From Pseudomonadota bacterium (lineage in GTDB: Bacteria; Pseudomonadota; Alphaproteobacteria; Rhizobiales; Hyphomicrobiaceae): a stretch of DNA of 64,000 nt. Where the stretch lies: positions 62,001-126,000 of the forward strand of contig JAFECE010000009.1 of the NCBI GenBank assembly GCA_018242295.1, read 5' to 3'. The notes under the pieces are model-generated. The model was not told the DNA's origin. It was given only the letters and a program-made list of their open reading frames with translations, and ran no database searches. Positions 27,140 to 35,494 of the stretch are shown piece by piece (position 1 is the stretch's first letter; each line of letters starts with the position of its first letter). A program made the translations under genes and the position numbers.

Positions 27140-28108
27140 ATGTCGAAAAAGAAGATCCTGATCACCTGGCCTCTGCCTGAAGCCGCCATGGCCCGCGCCC
27201 GAGAGACTTATGATGTTATCGCGCACGGCGACAACCCGAAGATCACCATCGACGAGATGCTCGAGACGGCGAAGTCGGTGGACGCCATTCTGTTGACCCT
27301 CAACGAGAAATGTCCGGCGCCGGTGATCGAGAAGATCCCCGAGAACATCAAGTGCATCTCGACGTTCTCGATCGGCTTCGATCACATCGATCTCGAAGCT
27401 TGCAAGAAGCGCGGCATCAAGGTCGGCAACGCACCGCACGGCGTCACCGTCGCGACCGCGGAAATCGCCATGCTGTTGTTGCTTGGTTCGGCACGCCGCG
27501 CGTCCGAAGGCGAGAAGATGCTCCGTACGCGCTCCTGGCCCGGCTGGCAGCCGCTGCAGCTCGTCGGTCAGCGTCTCGACAACAAGAACCTCGGCATCTA
27601 TGGCTTCGGCAAGATCGGCCAGGCCCTCGCGCAGCGTGCGCGCGGCTTCGACATGAATGTCCACTACTACGACATCTATCGCGCAAAGCCCGACGTCGAG
27701 GCGAAGTACAACGCCACCTACCACGACAGCCTCGACAGTCTCTTGAAGGTCTCGCAATTCTTCTCGATCAACGCGCCTTCGACGCCGGAGACGCGCTACT
27801 TCTTCAACAAGGACGTGATCGAGAAGCTGCCGCAGGGCGCCATCGTCGTGAACACGGCGCGCGGCGACCTCGTCAAGGACGAGGACATGATCGCGGCGCT
27901 GAAGTCCGGACGCTTGGGCTACGCCGGCCTCGATGTCTTCGCCGGTGAGCCGAAGATCAACGAAGGCTATTACGATCTGCCGAACACGTTCCTGTTCCCG
28001 CATCTGGGATCGGCGGCAATCGAAGCGCGCAACCAGATGGGCTTCGAAGCGCTCGACAACGTCGACGCCTTCTTCGCCGGCAAGGACATGCCGTTCAAGC
28101 TGGCCTGA
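27140..28108 (+). CDS. hprA: Hydroxypyruvate reductase (glycerate dehydrogenase)
   Basis: The enzyme reduces hydroxypyruvate to D-glycerate in the serine cycle of formaldehyde assimilation. The 322-residue sequence closely resembles the structurally known Hyphomicrobium methylovorum enzyme (KKKILITWPLPEAAMARAR start, IKVGNAPHGVTVATAEIAM, LLGSARRASEGEKM, NEGYYDLPNTFLFPH). The NAD site is GIYGFGKIGQALA. The catalytic Arg (NTARGDLV), Glu (AGEP) and His (FPHLGSAA) of D-2-hydroxyacid dehydrogenases are present. I chose the ATG at 27140 after GGAG. A good terminator follows. Confidence 0.97.
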   Translation: MSKKKILITWPLPEAAMARARETYDVIAHGDNPKITIDEMLETAKSVDAILLTLNEKCPAPVIEKIPENIKCISTFSIGFDHIDLEACKKRGIKVGNAPHGVTVATAEIAMLLLLGSARRASEGEKMLRTRSWPGWQPLQLVGQRLDNKNLGIYGFGKIGQALAQRARGFDMNVHYYDIYRAKPDVEAKYNATYHDSLDSLLKVSQFFSINAPSTPETRYFFNKDVIEKLPQGAIVVNTARGDLVKDEDMIAALKSGRLGYAGLDVFAGEPKINEGYYDLPNTFLFPHLGSAAIEARNQMGFEALDNVDAFFAGKDMPFKLA

Positions 28109-28133
28109 ATTCGATTATCGTAATTTTCAGATC

Positions 28134-28165
28134 ATGGCCGGGCTCGCCCCGGCCATTTTCTTTTC
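28134..28165 (+). terminator. Intrinsic terminator of hprA
   Basis: A perfect 9-bp stem (ATGGCCGGG with CCCGGCCAT) and 5-base loop are followed by TTTCTTTTCC. It lies 25 bases after the hprA stop codon. Confidence 0.85.
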
Positions 28166-28166
28166 C

Positions 28167-28306
28167 GTCATCCTCGAACGGCGAGCCTGTAGCCGTTCGG
28201 GGATCCAGCGTTAAACTGCCGAAGGCTCGATACATTTCGTGTTTTCGACGACTCTTACGCTGGATCCCCGACCATCATTCGCTTCGCTCATTCGGTCGAG
28301 GATGAC
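28167..28306. repeat. Palindromic repeat, family A, copy 2
   Basis: This 140-bp element begins GTCATCCTCGAACGG and ends GTCGAGGATGAC, with inner arms GGGGATCCAGCGTTAA and TTACGCTGGATCCCC. It lies between the hprA terminator and the 3' end of the convergent amidase gene. Confidence 0.85.
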
Positions 28307-28318
28307 GTGATGAGAAGC

Positions 28319-29734
28319 TCAACTCGGATTTCGCGTATGATTCCGCATCATCCACGCCGCCGCCCGGAGTAGCCGGGCATCGTCGCCGCGCGCACCGACA
28401 AGCTGCACGCCGAGGGGAAGCCCGCCGATATTCAACAGCGGCAGCGAAATGCACGGCATCTCGAGATAGGTCCAAAGCCCGTTGAACATCGGACTGCCCG
28501 TGCTGCTAAGCCCGATGGGAGCGACGCCTTGCGCGGCAGGTGTCAGAATGGCGTCGCACGTCGCGAGGACCGAACGAAGCGCGTCGTAGAGCGCGGTCTG
28601 TTTCTTCCGCGCGGCCGCGTAGTCCGCCTCGGAAAACGTCCGGCCCTCCGCGATGATCTCCTTGAGTTTCCCCGACACGCGATCCGGATTGGCATCGGCA
28701 ATCGGACCATAGTTTCGCGCGATATCGGAAAACTGCACGATCTGCTGGAGCCGCAGGATCTCGTCGAACTCCGGCGGCAACGGCACCTCAGCAATTCCGA
28801 AGCGCGAAGCGAACCCTTCGAACGCCGCGCGCATGGCTTCGTCGCCTTGCGGCCATGCCGGAGTTTTGACGAACGCCAGCCGCGGCGCCTGCAACTCGGA
28901 TGCTTTGAGCGCTGCCAGAAGCGATGGCTTCGCTTTGTCCGTCATGTCGGGATCGGCCGCATCGGTGTCGCTGATGCAGTCGAACAAGAGCGCGATGTCC
29001 TCGACCGACCGTGCATAGCCGCCGATCGTATCCAAAGGCTGCGACTGCCCAAGAACGCCGGTGCGCGATGTGTAGCCGAACGTCGGTTTGAAACCGATGA
29101 CCCCACAATAGGCGGCGGGCCTGATGACCGATCCCGCCGTCTGCGTGCCGAGCGCCAGTGCAACCTGATTGTCCGCGACGGCCGCCGCCGAGCCCGACGA
29201 GGAACCGCCCGGCGTCCGCTCGGGATCGTGCGGATTGCGCGTTTTGCCGGGCCCGAAGAATGCCAGCTCCGTCGTTACCGTTTTGCCGAGGATGATGGCA
29301 CCAGCGGCCTTGAGCGCCGTCACGACGAATGCGTCTTGCGACGGCTGTCGACCGGCAAAAACCTCCGAACCGAGTTCGGTCGGAAAGTCTTTCGTATCGA
29401 TGACGTCCTTTACGCCGACAGGAATGCCCGCGAGCGGGGGCATCGCTTCGCCGCTGGCTCGCTTGGCGTCGCTCTCGCGCGCGGCTGCGAGCGCACGATC
29501 GGCATCGAAGTGCGTCCAGGCACCGACGCCCACGTCGCGCTCGCCGATCCGGGAAATGTAGGCACCCACAAGATCTGCCGACGTGACGTCGCCCGCGATC
29601 AGCGCCTCGCGCGCTTCGGAAGCGGTGAGCCGCGTGAGGTTGTTTCGGCTGACATGTGGTTTACCCAACGTTTTGTCCCCTTGTTTCGATCGCTTGCCGG
29701 CTGCACGGGCGCGGCAAGCCAGCGCGCGTGTCAA
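28319..29734 (-). CDS. Amidase (amidase-signature family)
   Basis: The 471-residue protein carries the amidase-signature core: catalytic Lys in IPVGVKDVIDT, the Gly/Ser-rich loop TPGGSSSGSAAAVA with the cis-Ser, and the nucleophile Ser in TQTAGSVIRPAAYCG. Family members hydrolyse amides such as indole-acetamide, allophanate or Gln-tRNA-linked substrates, and specificity cannot be told here. It is not GatA, judging from length and context. The N-terminus is uncertain: an in-frame TTG about 22 codons downstream could also be the start. It sits between the serine-cycle genes on the opposite strand. Confidence 0.88.
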   Translation of the reverse strand: MTRALACRARAAGKRSKQGDKTLGKPHVSRNNLTRLTASEAREALIAGDVTSADLVGAYISRIGERDVGVGAWTHFDADRALAAARESDAKRASGEAMPPLAGIPVGVKDVIDTKDFPTELGSEVFAGRQPSQDAFVVTALKAAGAIILGKTVTTELAFFGPGKTRNPHDPERTPGGSSSGSAAAVADNQVALALGTQTAGSVIRPAAYCGVIGFKPTFGYTSRTGVLGQSQPLDTIGGYARSVEDIALLFDCISDTDAADPDMTDKAKPSLLAALKASELQAPRLAFVKTPAWPQGDEAMRAAFEGFASRFGIAEVPLPPEFDEILRLQQIVQFSDIARNYGPIADANPDRVSGKLKEIIAEGRTFSEADYAAARKKQTALYDALRSVLATCDAILTPAAQGVAPIGLSSTGSPMFNGLWTYLEMPCISLPLLNIGGLPLGVQLVGARGDDARLLRAAAWMMRNHTRNPS

Positions 29735-29902
29735 TATCGCGGCATTTACGGGAAAGAAGCATTTTTTCTGCTCGAGGCTCTAGCCGAGACAAAAAGCGCC
29801 GCGGATCGGCCGAAATCGCGCTCTCAGACAATTGTATCCGGCGCGGTTCGGTACTAGGACACCCCCGGAGACGAATAAGAAGATCCTTGAGGACTATAAA
29901 TA

Positions 29903-31105
29903 ATGACGAGAGAAAACCGCCGCCCCGGCCGCCACTTCTTGCAGATCCCAGGGCCGACGCCCGTGCCGGAGCGCATTTTGGCGGCTATGTCGCGTCAGAT
30001 TCTCGATCATCGTGGCCTTGAGTTCGGTCAGCTCGGCAGGCGCGTCCTCTCAGGGATCAAGGGCCTGTTCAAGACGCAGGGCCACGTCATCATCTATCCG
30101 TCGTCCGGTTCGGGCGCCTGGGAAGCTGGTCTCAGCAACACGCTGTCCCCCGGCGACAAAGTCCTGATGTGCGAGACGGGCCAGTTCGCCGTTCTCTGGG
30201 AAGCCATGGCGCGCCGCCTCGGCCTCGAGACCGAAGTTATTCCGACCGACTGGCGTATCGGCGCCGATGCCAATCTCATCGAGAAGAGGCTGAAGGCCGA
30301 CACGTCTCATAAGATCAAGGCGGTTTGCGTCGTTCACAACGAGACGTCGACGGGTTGCCTCACGCGGCTCGACGAGGTGCGAAAGGCTCTCGATGCTACA
30401 AAGCATCCGGCGCTGCTCATGGTCGACGCGATTTCCTCGCTCGCCGCAGCCGACATCCGCCACGACGAGTGGGGTATCGACGTCACCGTTTCCGGTTCGC
30501 AGAAGGGCATGATGCTGCCGCCCGGCCTGTCGTTCACGGCCATCAGCGCCAAGGCGATCGAAGCATCGAAGACGGCTCAGCTCAAGAAGTCGTACTTCGC
30601 TTGGGACGACATGCTGGCGCTGAATGCGACGGGCTACTTCCCGTACACCCCGGCGACGGGCTTGCTCTATGGCCTTGCCGAGTCGATCGATATGCTCAAC
30701 GAGGAAGGCCTCGAGAACGTCTTCGCGCGTCACCGCCGCTTGGCGGAAGCGACACGCCGCGCCGTTGAGGCATGGGGCTTCGAGATCCAGTGCCGCGATT
30801 CGAAGTACTACTCGCCCGCGGTGACGACGGTTGTCATGCCCGAGGGCCACAACGCGGATACCTATCGCAAGCTTGTTCTCGACAACTTCAACATGTCACT
30901 CGGAACCGGTCTGAACAAGATCGCGGGCAAAGCCTTCCGCATCGCCCATTTGGGCGACACCAACGAGCTGACGGTTCTCGGCGCGTTGACTGGTGTCGAG
31001 ATGGGCTTCGAGCTTGCGGGCGTTCCGCATAAGAAGGGCGGCGTCGCCGCCGCGATGAGCTACATCGCCGAAACGGCTGCCTCGGTGAAGGCCGTCGCCG
31101 CCTAA
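29903..31105 (+). CDS. sgaA: Serine-glyoxylate aminotransferase
   Basis: This PLP enzyme transfers the amino group of serine to glyoxylate, giving hydroxypyruvate and glycine, the step before hprA in the serine cycle. The 400-residue class V aminotransferase shows the PLP lysine in VSGSQKGMMLPPG, the Asp in MVDAISSL, and the N-terminal FLQIPGPTPVPERIL. The C-terminal GTGLNKIAGKAFRIAHLGD is characteristic of this subgroup. Its promoter region is shared with the divergent amidase gene. Confidence 0.96.
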   Translation: MTRENRRPGRHFLQIPGPTPVPERILAAMSRQILDHRGLEFGQLGRRVLSGIKGLFKTQGHVIIYPSSGSGAWEAGLSNTLSPGDKVLMCETGQFAVLWEAMARRLGLETEVIPTDWRIGADANLIEKRLKADTSHKIKAVCVVHNETSTGCLTRLDEVRKALDATKHPALLMVDAISSLAAADIRHDEWGIDVTVSGSQKGMMLPPGLSFTAISAKAIEASKTAQLKKSYFAWDDMLALNATGYFPYTPATGLLYGLAESIDMLNEEGLENVFARHRRLAEATRRAVEAWGFEIQCRDSKYYSPAVTTVVMPEGHNADTYRKLVLDNFNMSLGTGLNKIAGKAFRIAHLGDTNELTVLGALTGVEMGFELAGVPHKKGGVAAAMSYIAETAASVKAVAA

Positions 31106-31139
31106 GACCAAGCGCTCAAGACGAACGAAGCAGCGCACG

Positions 31140-31322
31140 TTCCTCTCCCGGTACGGGAGAGGATTCCGGTCGAGCCGGAGGCTCGCAGCTTCACTTTCCT
31201 CTCCCAGTATGGGAGAGGATGCCCGGAGGGCAGGTGAGGGACTTGCCGTCAGCCGGAGCGCCACCGTCGGCATCAAGCCCCTCATCCGGCCTTCGGCCAC
31301 CTTCTCCCGATGGGAGAAGGAA
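31140..31322. repeat. Intergenic palindromic block, family C
   Basis: Three hairpins follow one another: CCTCTCCCGGTACGGGAGAGG at 31142 (21 bases with its loop), a near-identical one at 31198-31218, and CCTTCTCCCGATGGGAGAAG at 31300. Between them lie GC-rich spacers also seen, rearranged, at 43113-43340. It fills the gap between sgaA and the ligase gene. Confidence 0.7.
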
Positions 31323-31361
31323 AACGTCCGCTGCGATCCCGTCGCAAGATTGGGATTGCGC

Positions 31362-33182
31362 CTAAACGAGATCGGGGGGTGCCGCTGCAGTGGCACCGCT
31401 GTCCGCGAGCTTCAGTACTGACTCGAGACTATCGGCCTCCGCCGCGGGCTTGTCCCAGCGGATGCGATGAATGCGCGGAAATCGCATCGCGACACCGGAT
31501 TTGTGCCGCGTCGATTCCTGAACCGCATCGAACGCCACTTCAAAAACGAGTTCCGGCTCGACGGCTCGCACCGGCCCGAACGTCTCGGTCGTATGGCTTC
31601 TGATCCACTTGTCGATCAGCAACAGCTCTTCGTCGGTAAATCCCGAATACGCCTTGCCGACGGGCACGAGCTGGTGATCGCCGTTTTCGTCCGTGCGCCA
31701 GACGCCGAAGGTATAATCCGAATAGTACGACGAGCGCTTGCCGGAGCCGCGCTGGGCGTACATCAGCACGCAGTCGAGCGTCAGCGCCGCGCGTTTCCAC
31801 TTGAACCATTCGCCTTTGACGCGCCCCGCCTGATAAGGGCTTGCGCGCCGCTTCAGCATCAGCCCTTCGATGCCCTCCGCGCGCGCCGACGACCAGAGCG
31901 CGCCGAGTTCGTCGAACGATTTGAAGTCGACGAGGGGGGAAACGTCCGTCAGCCGCGGATGATGCTTCGCATGCCACATTTCGAGACGTTGGCGGCGCTC
32001 GCCGAATGAAAGCGCGCGAAGATCTTCCTGACCATCGAAGAGAAGATCGTAGAGCCGCACATGCGGCGGATATGCCGTCATCATCTTCGCCGTCACCGAC
32101 TTGCGATTGAGACGCTGCTGCAAGTCGTTGAATGGCGCGATGACGCCATCACGCATAATGAGCAACTCGCCGTCGACGACGCAGTCGTGGCCCTGGAACG
32201 CCGAGCGGATTTCGGGAAATGCGCCGGAGATGTCGTCGCCCTGCCGCGAGAACATCCGCACGTCGCCGCCGCGCGCCGCGACCTGCACGCGGATGCCGTC
32301 CCATTTCCATTCTGCCGCGAAGTCTTCTGGTGCGAGGCGCGACCAGTCTTCCTCTTCGATCGGATGCGCCAGCATGACGGGACGGAAAACCGGCTTCGCG
32401 CCAGGGTCCGGACGCTCCGCCTTGCCGTCGAGCCATTGGAAAAGTTCGAGGTAGGGCGGCGCGAGCGCATGCCAGATCTCTTCAATCTCGGAAACGTCCC
32501 GGCCGTAGCTCTCGGCGAGGGCCGTTCGCGCCAGACGTGCCGAAACGCCGACGCGCGGTGCGCCACCGAGCAGCTTCAAAAGCGCCCATCGGCCGGACGC
32601 GTCGAGCTGATCGAGGAGGTGCCCGAGGCGTTCCGTACGTTCCGCCGTCGTGCCGCTCGCCATCGCGTCGATGACGTCACCAAGCGAGAGTTCTGGCGGC
32701 TCGCCGGAGTTGTGCCCTATCTCACCCCACCCCCGACCCCTCCCCGTCAAGGGAAGGGGAAAAGTGGGCTGTCCCCCTCCCGCTTGCGGGGAGGGGATAG
32801 GGGTGGGGGTGAGCTCAAGGACAAGCTGTTTCGGCTTTTCGCCATCGTTGTCGCTTTTCTCACGCTGGCTTTCCGCCATCTCCTTTTCCAACGATGGAAC
32901 GACGGCGCGATCCTCCGGCCACAGCAGCGCCACCGTCTCGGCCGTATCGCCCACGTAATCGCGCGACAACCGGTAGAGCGTCGGATCGATGAAGCGGCAG
33001 ACGAGATCGGTCAGCATCCGCCGGAGCGGCAGCCGGATCGGCACGCCGTCGGTCAAAGCCGCAAGCGCCCAGCCGCGATCGGGATCCGGTGCTGTGCGGA
33101 AATAATGGCCGAGCAGCGCGATCTTGCGGTTGCGGCTCTGCGTGTAGACGAGACAATCGAGAAGACCGGCGAATGCGCGCAT
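31362..33182 (-). CDS. ATP-dependent DNA ligase (ligase-exonuclease DNA-damage module)
   Basis: The 606-residue protein has an N-terminal DNA-binding domain and the nucleotidyltransferase core with the adenylated Lys in AEWKWDGIRVQ, then DGELLIMRDG, EGLMLKRR and KGEWFKWKR. Together with the MBL exonuclease gene two bases upstream it matches the alphaproteobacterial ligase-associated DNA-damage (cisplatin) module. I chose the ATG at 33182; the 157-codon upstream extension overlaps the exonuclease gene out of frame. Residues about 123-154 (ELTPTPIPSPQAGGG...) are the translation of a 93-bp palindromic repeat and look like an insertion. The helicase and PdeM nuclease usual for this module are absent here. 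Confidence 0.9.
   Translation of the reverse strand: MRAFAGLLDCLVYTQSRNRKIALLGHYFRTAPDPDRGWALAALTDGVPIRLPLRRMLTDLVCRFIDPTLYRLSRDYVGDTAETVALLWPEDRAVVPSLEKEMAESQREKSDNDGEKPKQLVLELTPTPIPSPQAGGGQPTFPLPLTGRGRGWGEIGHNSGEPPELSLGDVIDAMASGTTAERTERLGHLLDQLDASGRWALLKLLGGAPRVGVSARLARTALAESYGRDVSEIEEIWHALAPPYLELFQWLDGKAERPDPGAKPVFRPVMLAHPIEEEDWSRLAPEDFAAEWKWDGIRVQVAARGGDVRMFSRQGDDISGAFPEIRSAFQGHDCVVDGELLIMRDGVIAPFNDLQQRLNRKSVTAKMMTAYPPHVRLYDLLFDGQEDLRALSFGERRQRLEMWHAKHHPRLTDVSPLVDFKSFDELGALWSSARAEGIEGLMLKRRASPYQAGRVKGEWFKWKRAALTLDCVLMYAQRGSGKRSSYYSDYTFGVWRTDENGDHQLVPVGKAYSGFTDEELLLIDKWIRSHTTETFGPVRAVEPELVFEVAFDAVQESTRHKSGVAMRFPRIHRIRWDKPAAEADSLESVLKLADSGATAAAPPDLV
32721..32813. repeat. Family C palindromic repeat inserted in the ligase coding sequence
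   Basis: The 93-bp element starts CTCACCCCACCCCCGACC and ends GGGGTGGGGGTGAG, with internal hairpins of GGGGAGGGG type. Similar sequence lies in the gap at 43609-43642. At exactly 31 codons it keeps the ligase reading frame open. Confidence 0.75.
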
Positions 33183-33184
33183 CG

Positions 33185-34216
33185 CTATTCGGCCTCCTCG
33201 CCGTATCCGACGAGCGCGAGCGCACGAGCCTTGCGGCCGAGCGAGCCGAGATAATGCACGAGCGCATCCTCGCGGCCATGCGTCACCCAGATTTCTTCGG
33301 CCTCCGTTTCGATGACCGTTTGAATGAGCTCCGGCCAATCGACATGGTCCGAGACGACGAGCGGCAGCTCGACGCCGAGTTGACGGGCTCGGCCGCGCAC
33401 GCGCATCCACCCGCTCGCGAACGCATTGACCGGATCGCCGAAGCGGCGCGACCAACGGTCGCCGAGCGCCGACGGCGGACACATGACGATGCCGCCGCGC
33501 ATGGACTTCGGATCCGCGTCCGCAACCGGCTGAAGCTGGCCGAGATCGATGCCGAGCTTCTGATAGAGTTCCGTCAACGCTACGACCGCGCCGTGCAGAT
33601 AGATCGGCTTGTCGTAACCAGCATCGCGAACGACGCGGATCATCCGCTGGCACTTGCCGAGATTGTAGGCGCCGATGAGATGCGTCCGGTCCGGCTCAGC
33701 CTTGAGGGAGGACAACAGTTTCTTCGCTTCGTGCTCCGCCTTCTCGTGACGAAAAACCGGGAGAGCAAATGTCGCTTCCGTAACGAACACGTCGCAGGTG
33801 ACGAGTTCGAACGGCGCGCAGGTCGGGTCGCTCGCGCGCTTGTAATCGCCGGAAATGACGGCGCGTCGCCCGGCCCACTCGATGACGACTTGCGCCGAGC
33901 CGAGGATATGTCCGGCCGGCACCAGGCGTACTGAGACGCCGTTGATGCTGATGGTTTCGCCAAGGGCCAAGGGTTGGAATGCGCCCGCGCAGTCCTCGCC
34001 GTAGCGCACTTTCATGATCTCGATGGTTTCAGCCGTCGCCAGCACCGCGCGATGACCAGAGCGCGCATGGTCGCTGTGCCCATGCGTTATCACGGCACGA
34101 TCGACGGCCCGGCCGGGGTCGATATAGAAATCGCCGGGCTCGCAATAGATGCCGGAACCGACCGGGTAAAGCCACGTATCGACGGCCGGGGCTGAGGCAA
34201 TTGGAGTCGGGGTCAT
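33185..34216 (-). CDS. Ligase-associated DNA exonuclease (MBL fold)
   Basis: The 343-residue protein is a metallo-beta-lactamase-fold nuclease of the beta-CASP/Artemis-like kind. It has the HGHSDHA metal motif near residue 45, the His in PAGHILGSAQVVIE and the Asp in ISGDYKR. It matches the exonuclease that accompanies the ATP-dependent ligase in alphaproteobacterial DNA-damage operons. Its stop codon is two bases from the ligase start, so the pair is co-translated. The likely role is DNA end processing before sealing. Confidence 0.92.
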   Translation of the reverse strand: MTPTPIASAPAVDTWLYPVGSGIYCEPGDFYIDPGRAVDRAVITHGHSDHARSGHRAVLATAETIEIMKVRYGEDCAGAFQPLALGETISINGVSVRLVPAGHILGSAQVVIEWAGRRAVISGDYKRASDPTCAPFELVTCDVFVTEATFALPVFRHEKAEHEAKKLLSSLKAEPDRTHLIGAYNLGKCQRMIRVVRDAGYDKPIYLHGAVVALTELYQKLGIDLGQLQPVADADPKSMRGGIVMCPPSALGDRWSRRFGDPVNAFASGWMRVRGRARQLGVELPLVVSDHVDWPELIQTVIETEAEEIWVTHGREDALVHYLGSLGRKARALALVGYGEEAE

Positions 34217-34265
34217 GAACCATTAAACGCGCTGAACTGCCAAGCAGCCAAGCGCGAAACATCGT

Positions 34266-34472
34266 TCACGCGATAATGTCGGGAAGCAGCTTGTCCTCGA
34301 TCTGCGTGATCCGGTCCTTCAGGACAAGCTTCTTCTTTTTCAGCCGCTTGATGAGAAGTTGGTCGGCCGAGGGGTTGCCTTCAAGAGCGGCGATTTCGCA
34401 GTCGAGCTGACGGTGCTCGCCCCGCAAAGTCACTAGCTCTTCTCTGAGCTCGCGTTCGTCGCGCCGCTCCAT
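34266..34472 (-). CDS. DUF465 (YdcH-like) small coiled protein
   Basis: The 68-residue protein starts MERRDERELREELVTLRGEH and ends with the family core IKRLKKKKLVLKDRITQIED. DUF465 proteins are short helical hairpins of unknown function, common in alphaproteobacteria. I chose the ATG at 34472, where family similarity begins. A second DUF465 gene starts about 250 bases away on the other strand. Confidence 0.88.
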   Translation of the reverse strand: MERRDERELREELVTLRGEHRQLDCEIAALEGNPSADQLLIKRLKKKKLVLKDRITQIEDKLLPDIIA

Positions 34473-34719
34473 TTCGATTCCCTGCCCGCTGCCCGGTCGA
34501 TCGCAGCCTTTTGGGTGATTGCCCACGAGATGGCAACAGGGCAAAAGCGCGATCCGGGACGATCTTTCTAATCCTATGAATTTATTTCACGAATCACTAA
34601 ATGCAAAATCAGGCTTCGTAACAAAAATCAAACATCGCGGCTTTGCCGCAGGACACGTTGGACAACCAGGAAAACGTGTGGCACGATTCCCACGTCTGCA
34701 GCTCTATAGGAGGCAACTG

Positions 34720-34896
34720 ATGACGATTACGGCTCATCTGGCTGAACTCGCGGAGAAGCATCGGGCTCTCGAACAAAAAATCAATCAAGCTGCTGCGAGT
34801 CCCGGATCTGACGACATCGAAATACGTAGATTGAAGCAAGAAAAACTGAAGCTCAAGGACGAGATGGAGCGGTTGAGACGGGAAACGCGCCACTAG
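34720..34896 (+). CDS. DUF465 (YdcH-like) small coiled protein, second copy
   Basis: The 58-residue product starts MTITAHLAELAEKHRALEQK and has the same core as its neighbour (IRRLKQEKLKLKDEMERL). The ATG at 34720 has AGGAGG nine bases upstream and is better than the earlier in-frame starts. It is divergent from the other DUF465 gene and followed by an intrinsic terminator, so it is a single-gene transcript. Function unknown. Confidence 0.88.
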   Translation: MTITAHLAELAEKHRALEQKINQAAASPGSDDIEIRRLKQEKLKLKDEMERLRRETRH

Positions 34897-34921
34897 GCTC
34901 GCGCGCAAAAATTTCCCTTCC

Positions 34922-34976
34922 AAGCCCTGGCACCGGAGCACGCATCATCAGCTCCGGGCAGGGCTTTTATATTTTT
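34922..34976 (+). terminator. Intrinsic terminator of the plus-strand DUF465 gene
   Basis: Outer arms AAGCCCTG and CAGGGCTT and inner arms CCGGAGC and GCTCCGG form an interrupted hairpin, followed by TTTTATATTTTT. Confidence 0.85.
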
Positions 34977-35072
34977 GGGGCCTCCATCCTCGCTCTGAAT
35001 TCCCGCGATCCGCCGCCAAAACTCTTTCCTCTGATACCCCTCACGCCTCGCATTTTCTTTGAAGTACGCCGC

Positions 35073-35128
35073 TTGACTCGTGAAGTCGACGCCTGTATTT
35101 AACCGAATAGTTATTTAACTGAATGGCT
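35073..35128 (+). promoter_or_regulatory. arsR promoter and tandem operator
   Basis: A sigma-70-like pair, TTGACT (35073-35078) and TATTTA (35096-35101), has ideal 17-base spacing. Overlapping the -10 and start site are two 16-base direct repeats, ATTTAACCGAATAGTT (35097-35112) and ATTTAACTGAATGGCT (35113-35128), identical at 13 positions. Each has an AAC...GTT type dyad. This is the expected place for an autorepressor to bind, and the second repeat reaches the first ATG of the gene. Confidence 0.7.
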
Positions 35129-35494
35129 AAATACATGCCAACTGCCGACCGGCTGAGTGAAACGTTTGCAGCGCTTGCCGACCCGACGCGGCGTGCGATC
35201 CTGGCGCGGCTGGCGCTGGGCGAAACGTCCGTCACCGATCTCGCCGAACCGTTCGACATGAGCCTTCCCGCCGTTTCCAAGCACCTCAAGGTTCTGGAGC
35301 GCGCGGGGCTGATCGCGCGGGGACGCGAGGCGCAGTGGCGCCCCTGCCGCCTCGAGCCGGGGCCGCTGAAGGAAGTCGACGACTGGGTCGAGCACTATCG
35401 CAAGTTCTGGGAGCAGAGCTTCGATCGGCTCGATGAGTACCTACGTGTGTTGCAGGCGAAGGAGAAAAAGGGTGGCCGCAAAAAATCGAAATGA
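35123..35494 (+). CDS. ArsR/SmtB-family transcriptional repressor
   Basis: The 123-residue winged-helix protein has FAALADPTRRAILARLALGE and the recognition helix SLPAVSKHLKVLERAGLI. No cysteine metal site is visible, so it belongs to the metal-independent branch often paired with AHSA1/SRPBCC genes. The first ATG at 35123 lies inside the operator, and no Shine-Dalgarno is visible before it or before the next ATG at 35135. With a start site near 35108 the mRNA would be nearly leaderless. The SRPBCC gene overlaps its end by 23 bases. Confidence 0.92.
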   Translation: MAKYMPTADRLSETFAALADPTRRAILARLALGETSVTDLAEPFDMSLPAVSKHLKVLERAGLIARGREAQWRPCRLEPGPLKEVDDWVEHYRKFWEQSFDRLDEYLRVLQAKEKKGGRKKSK

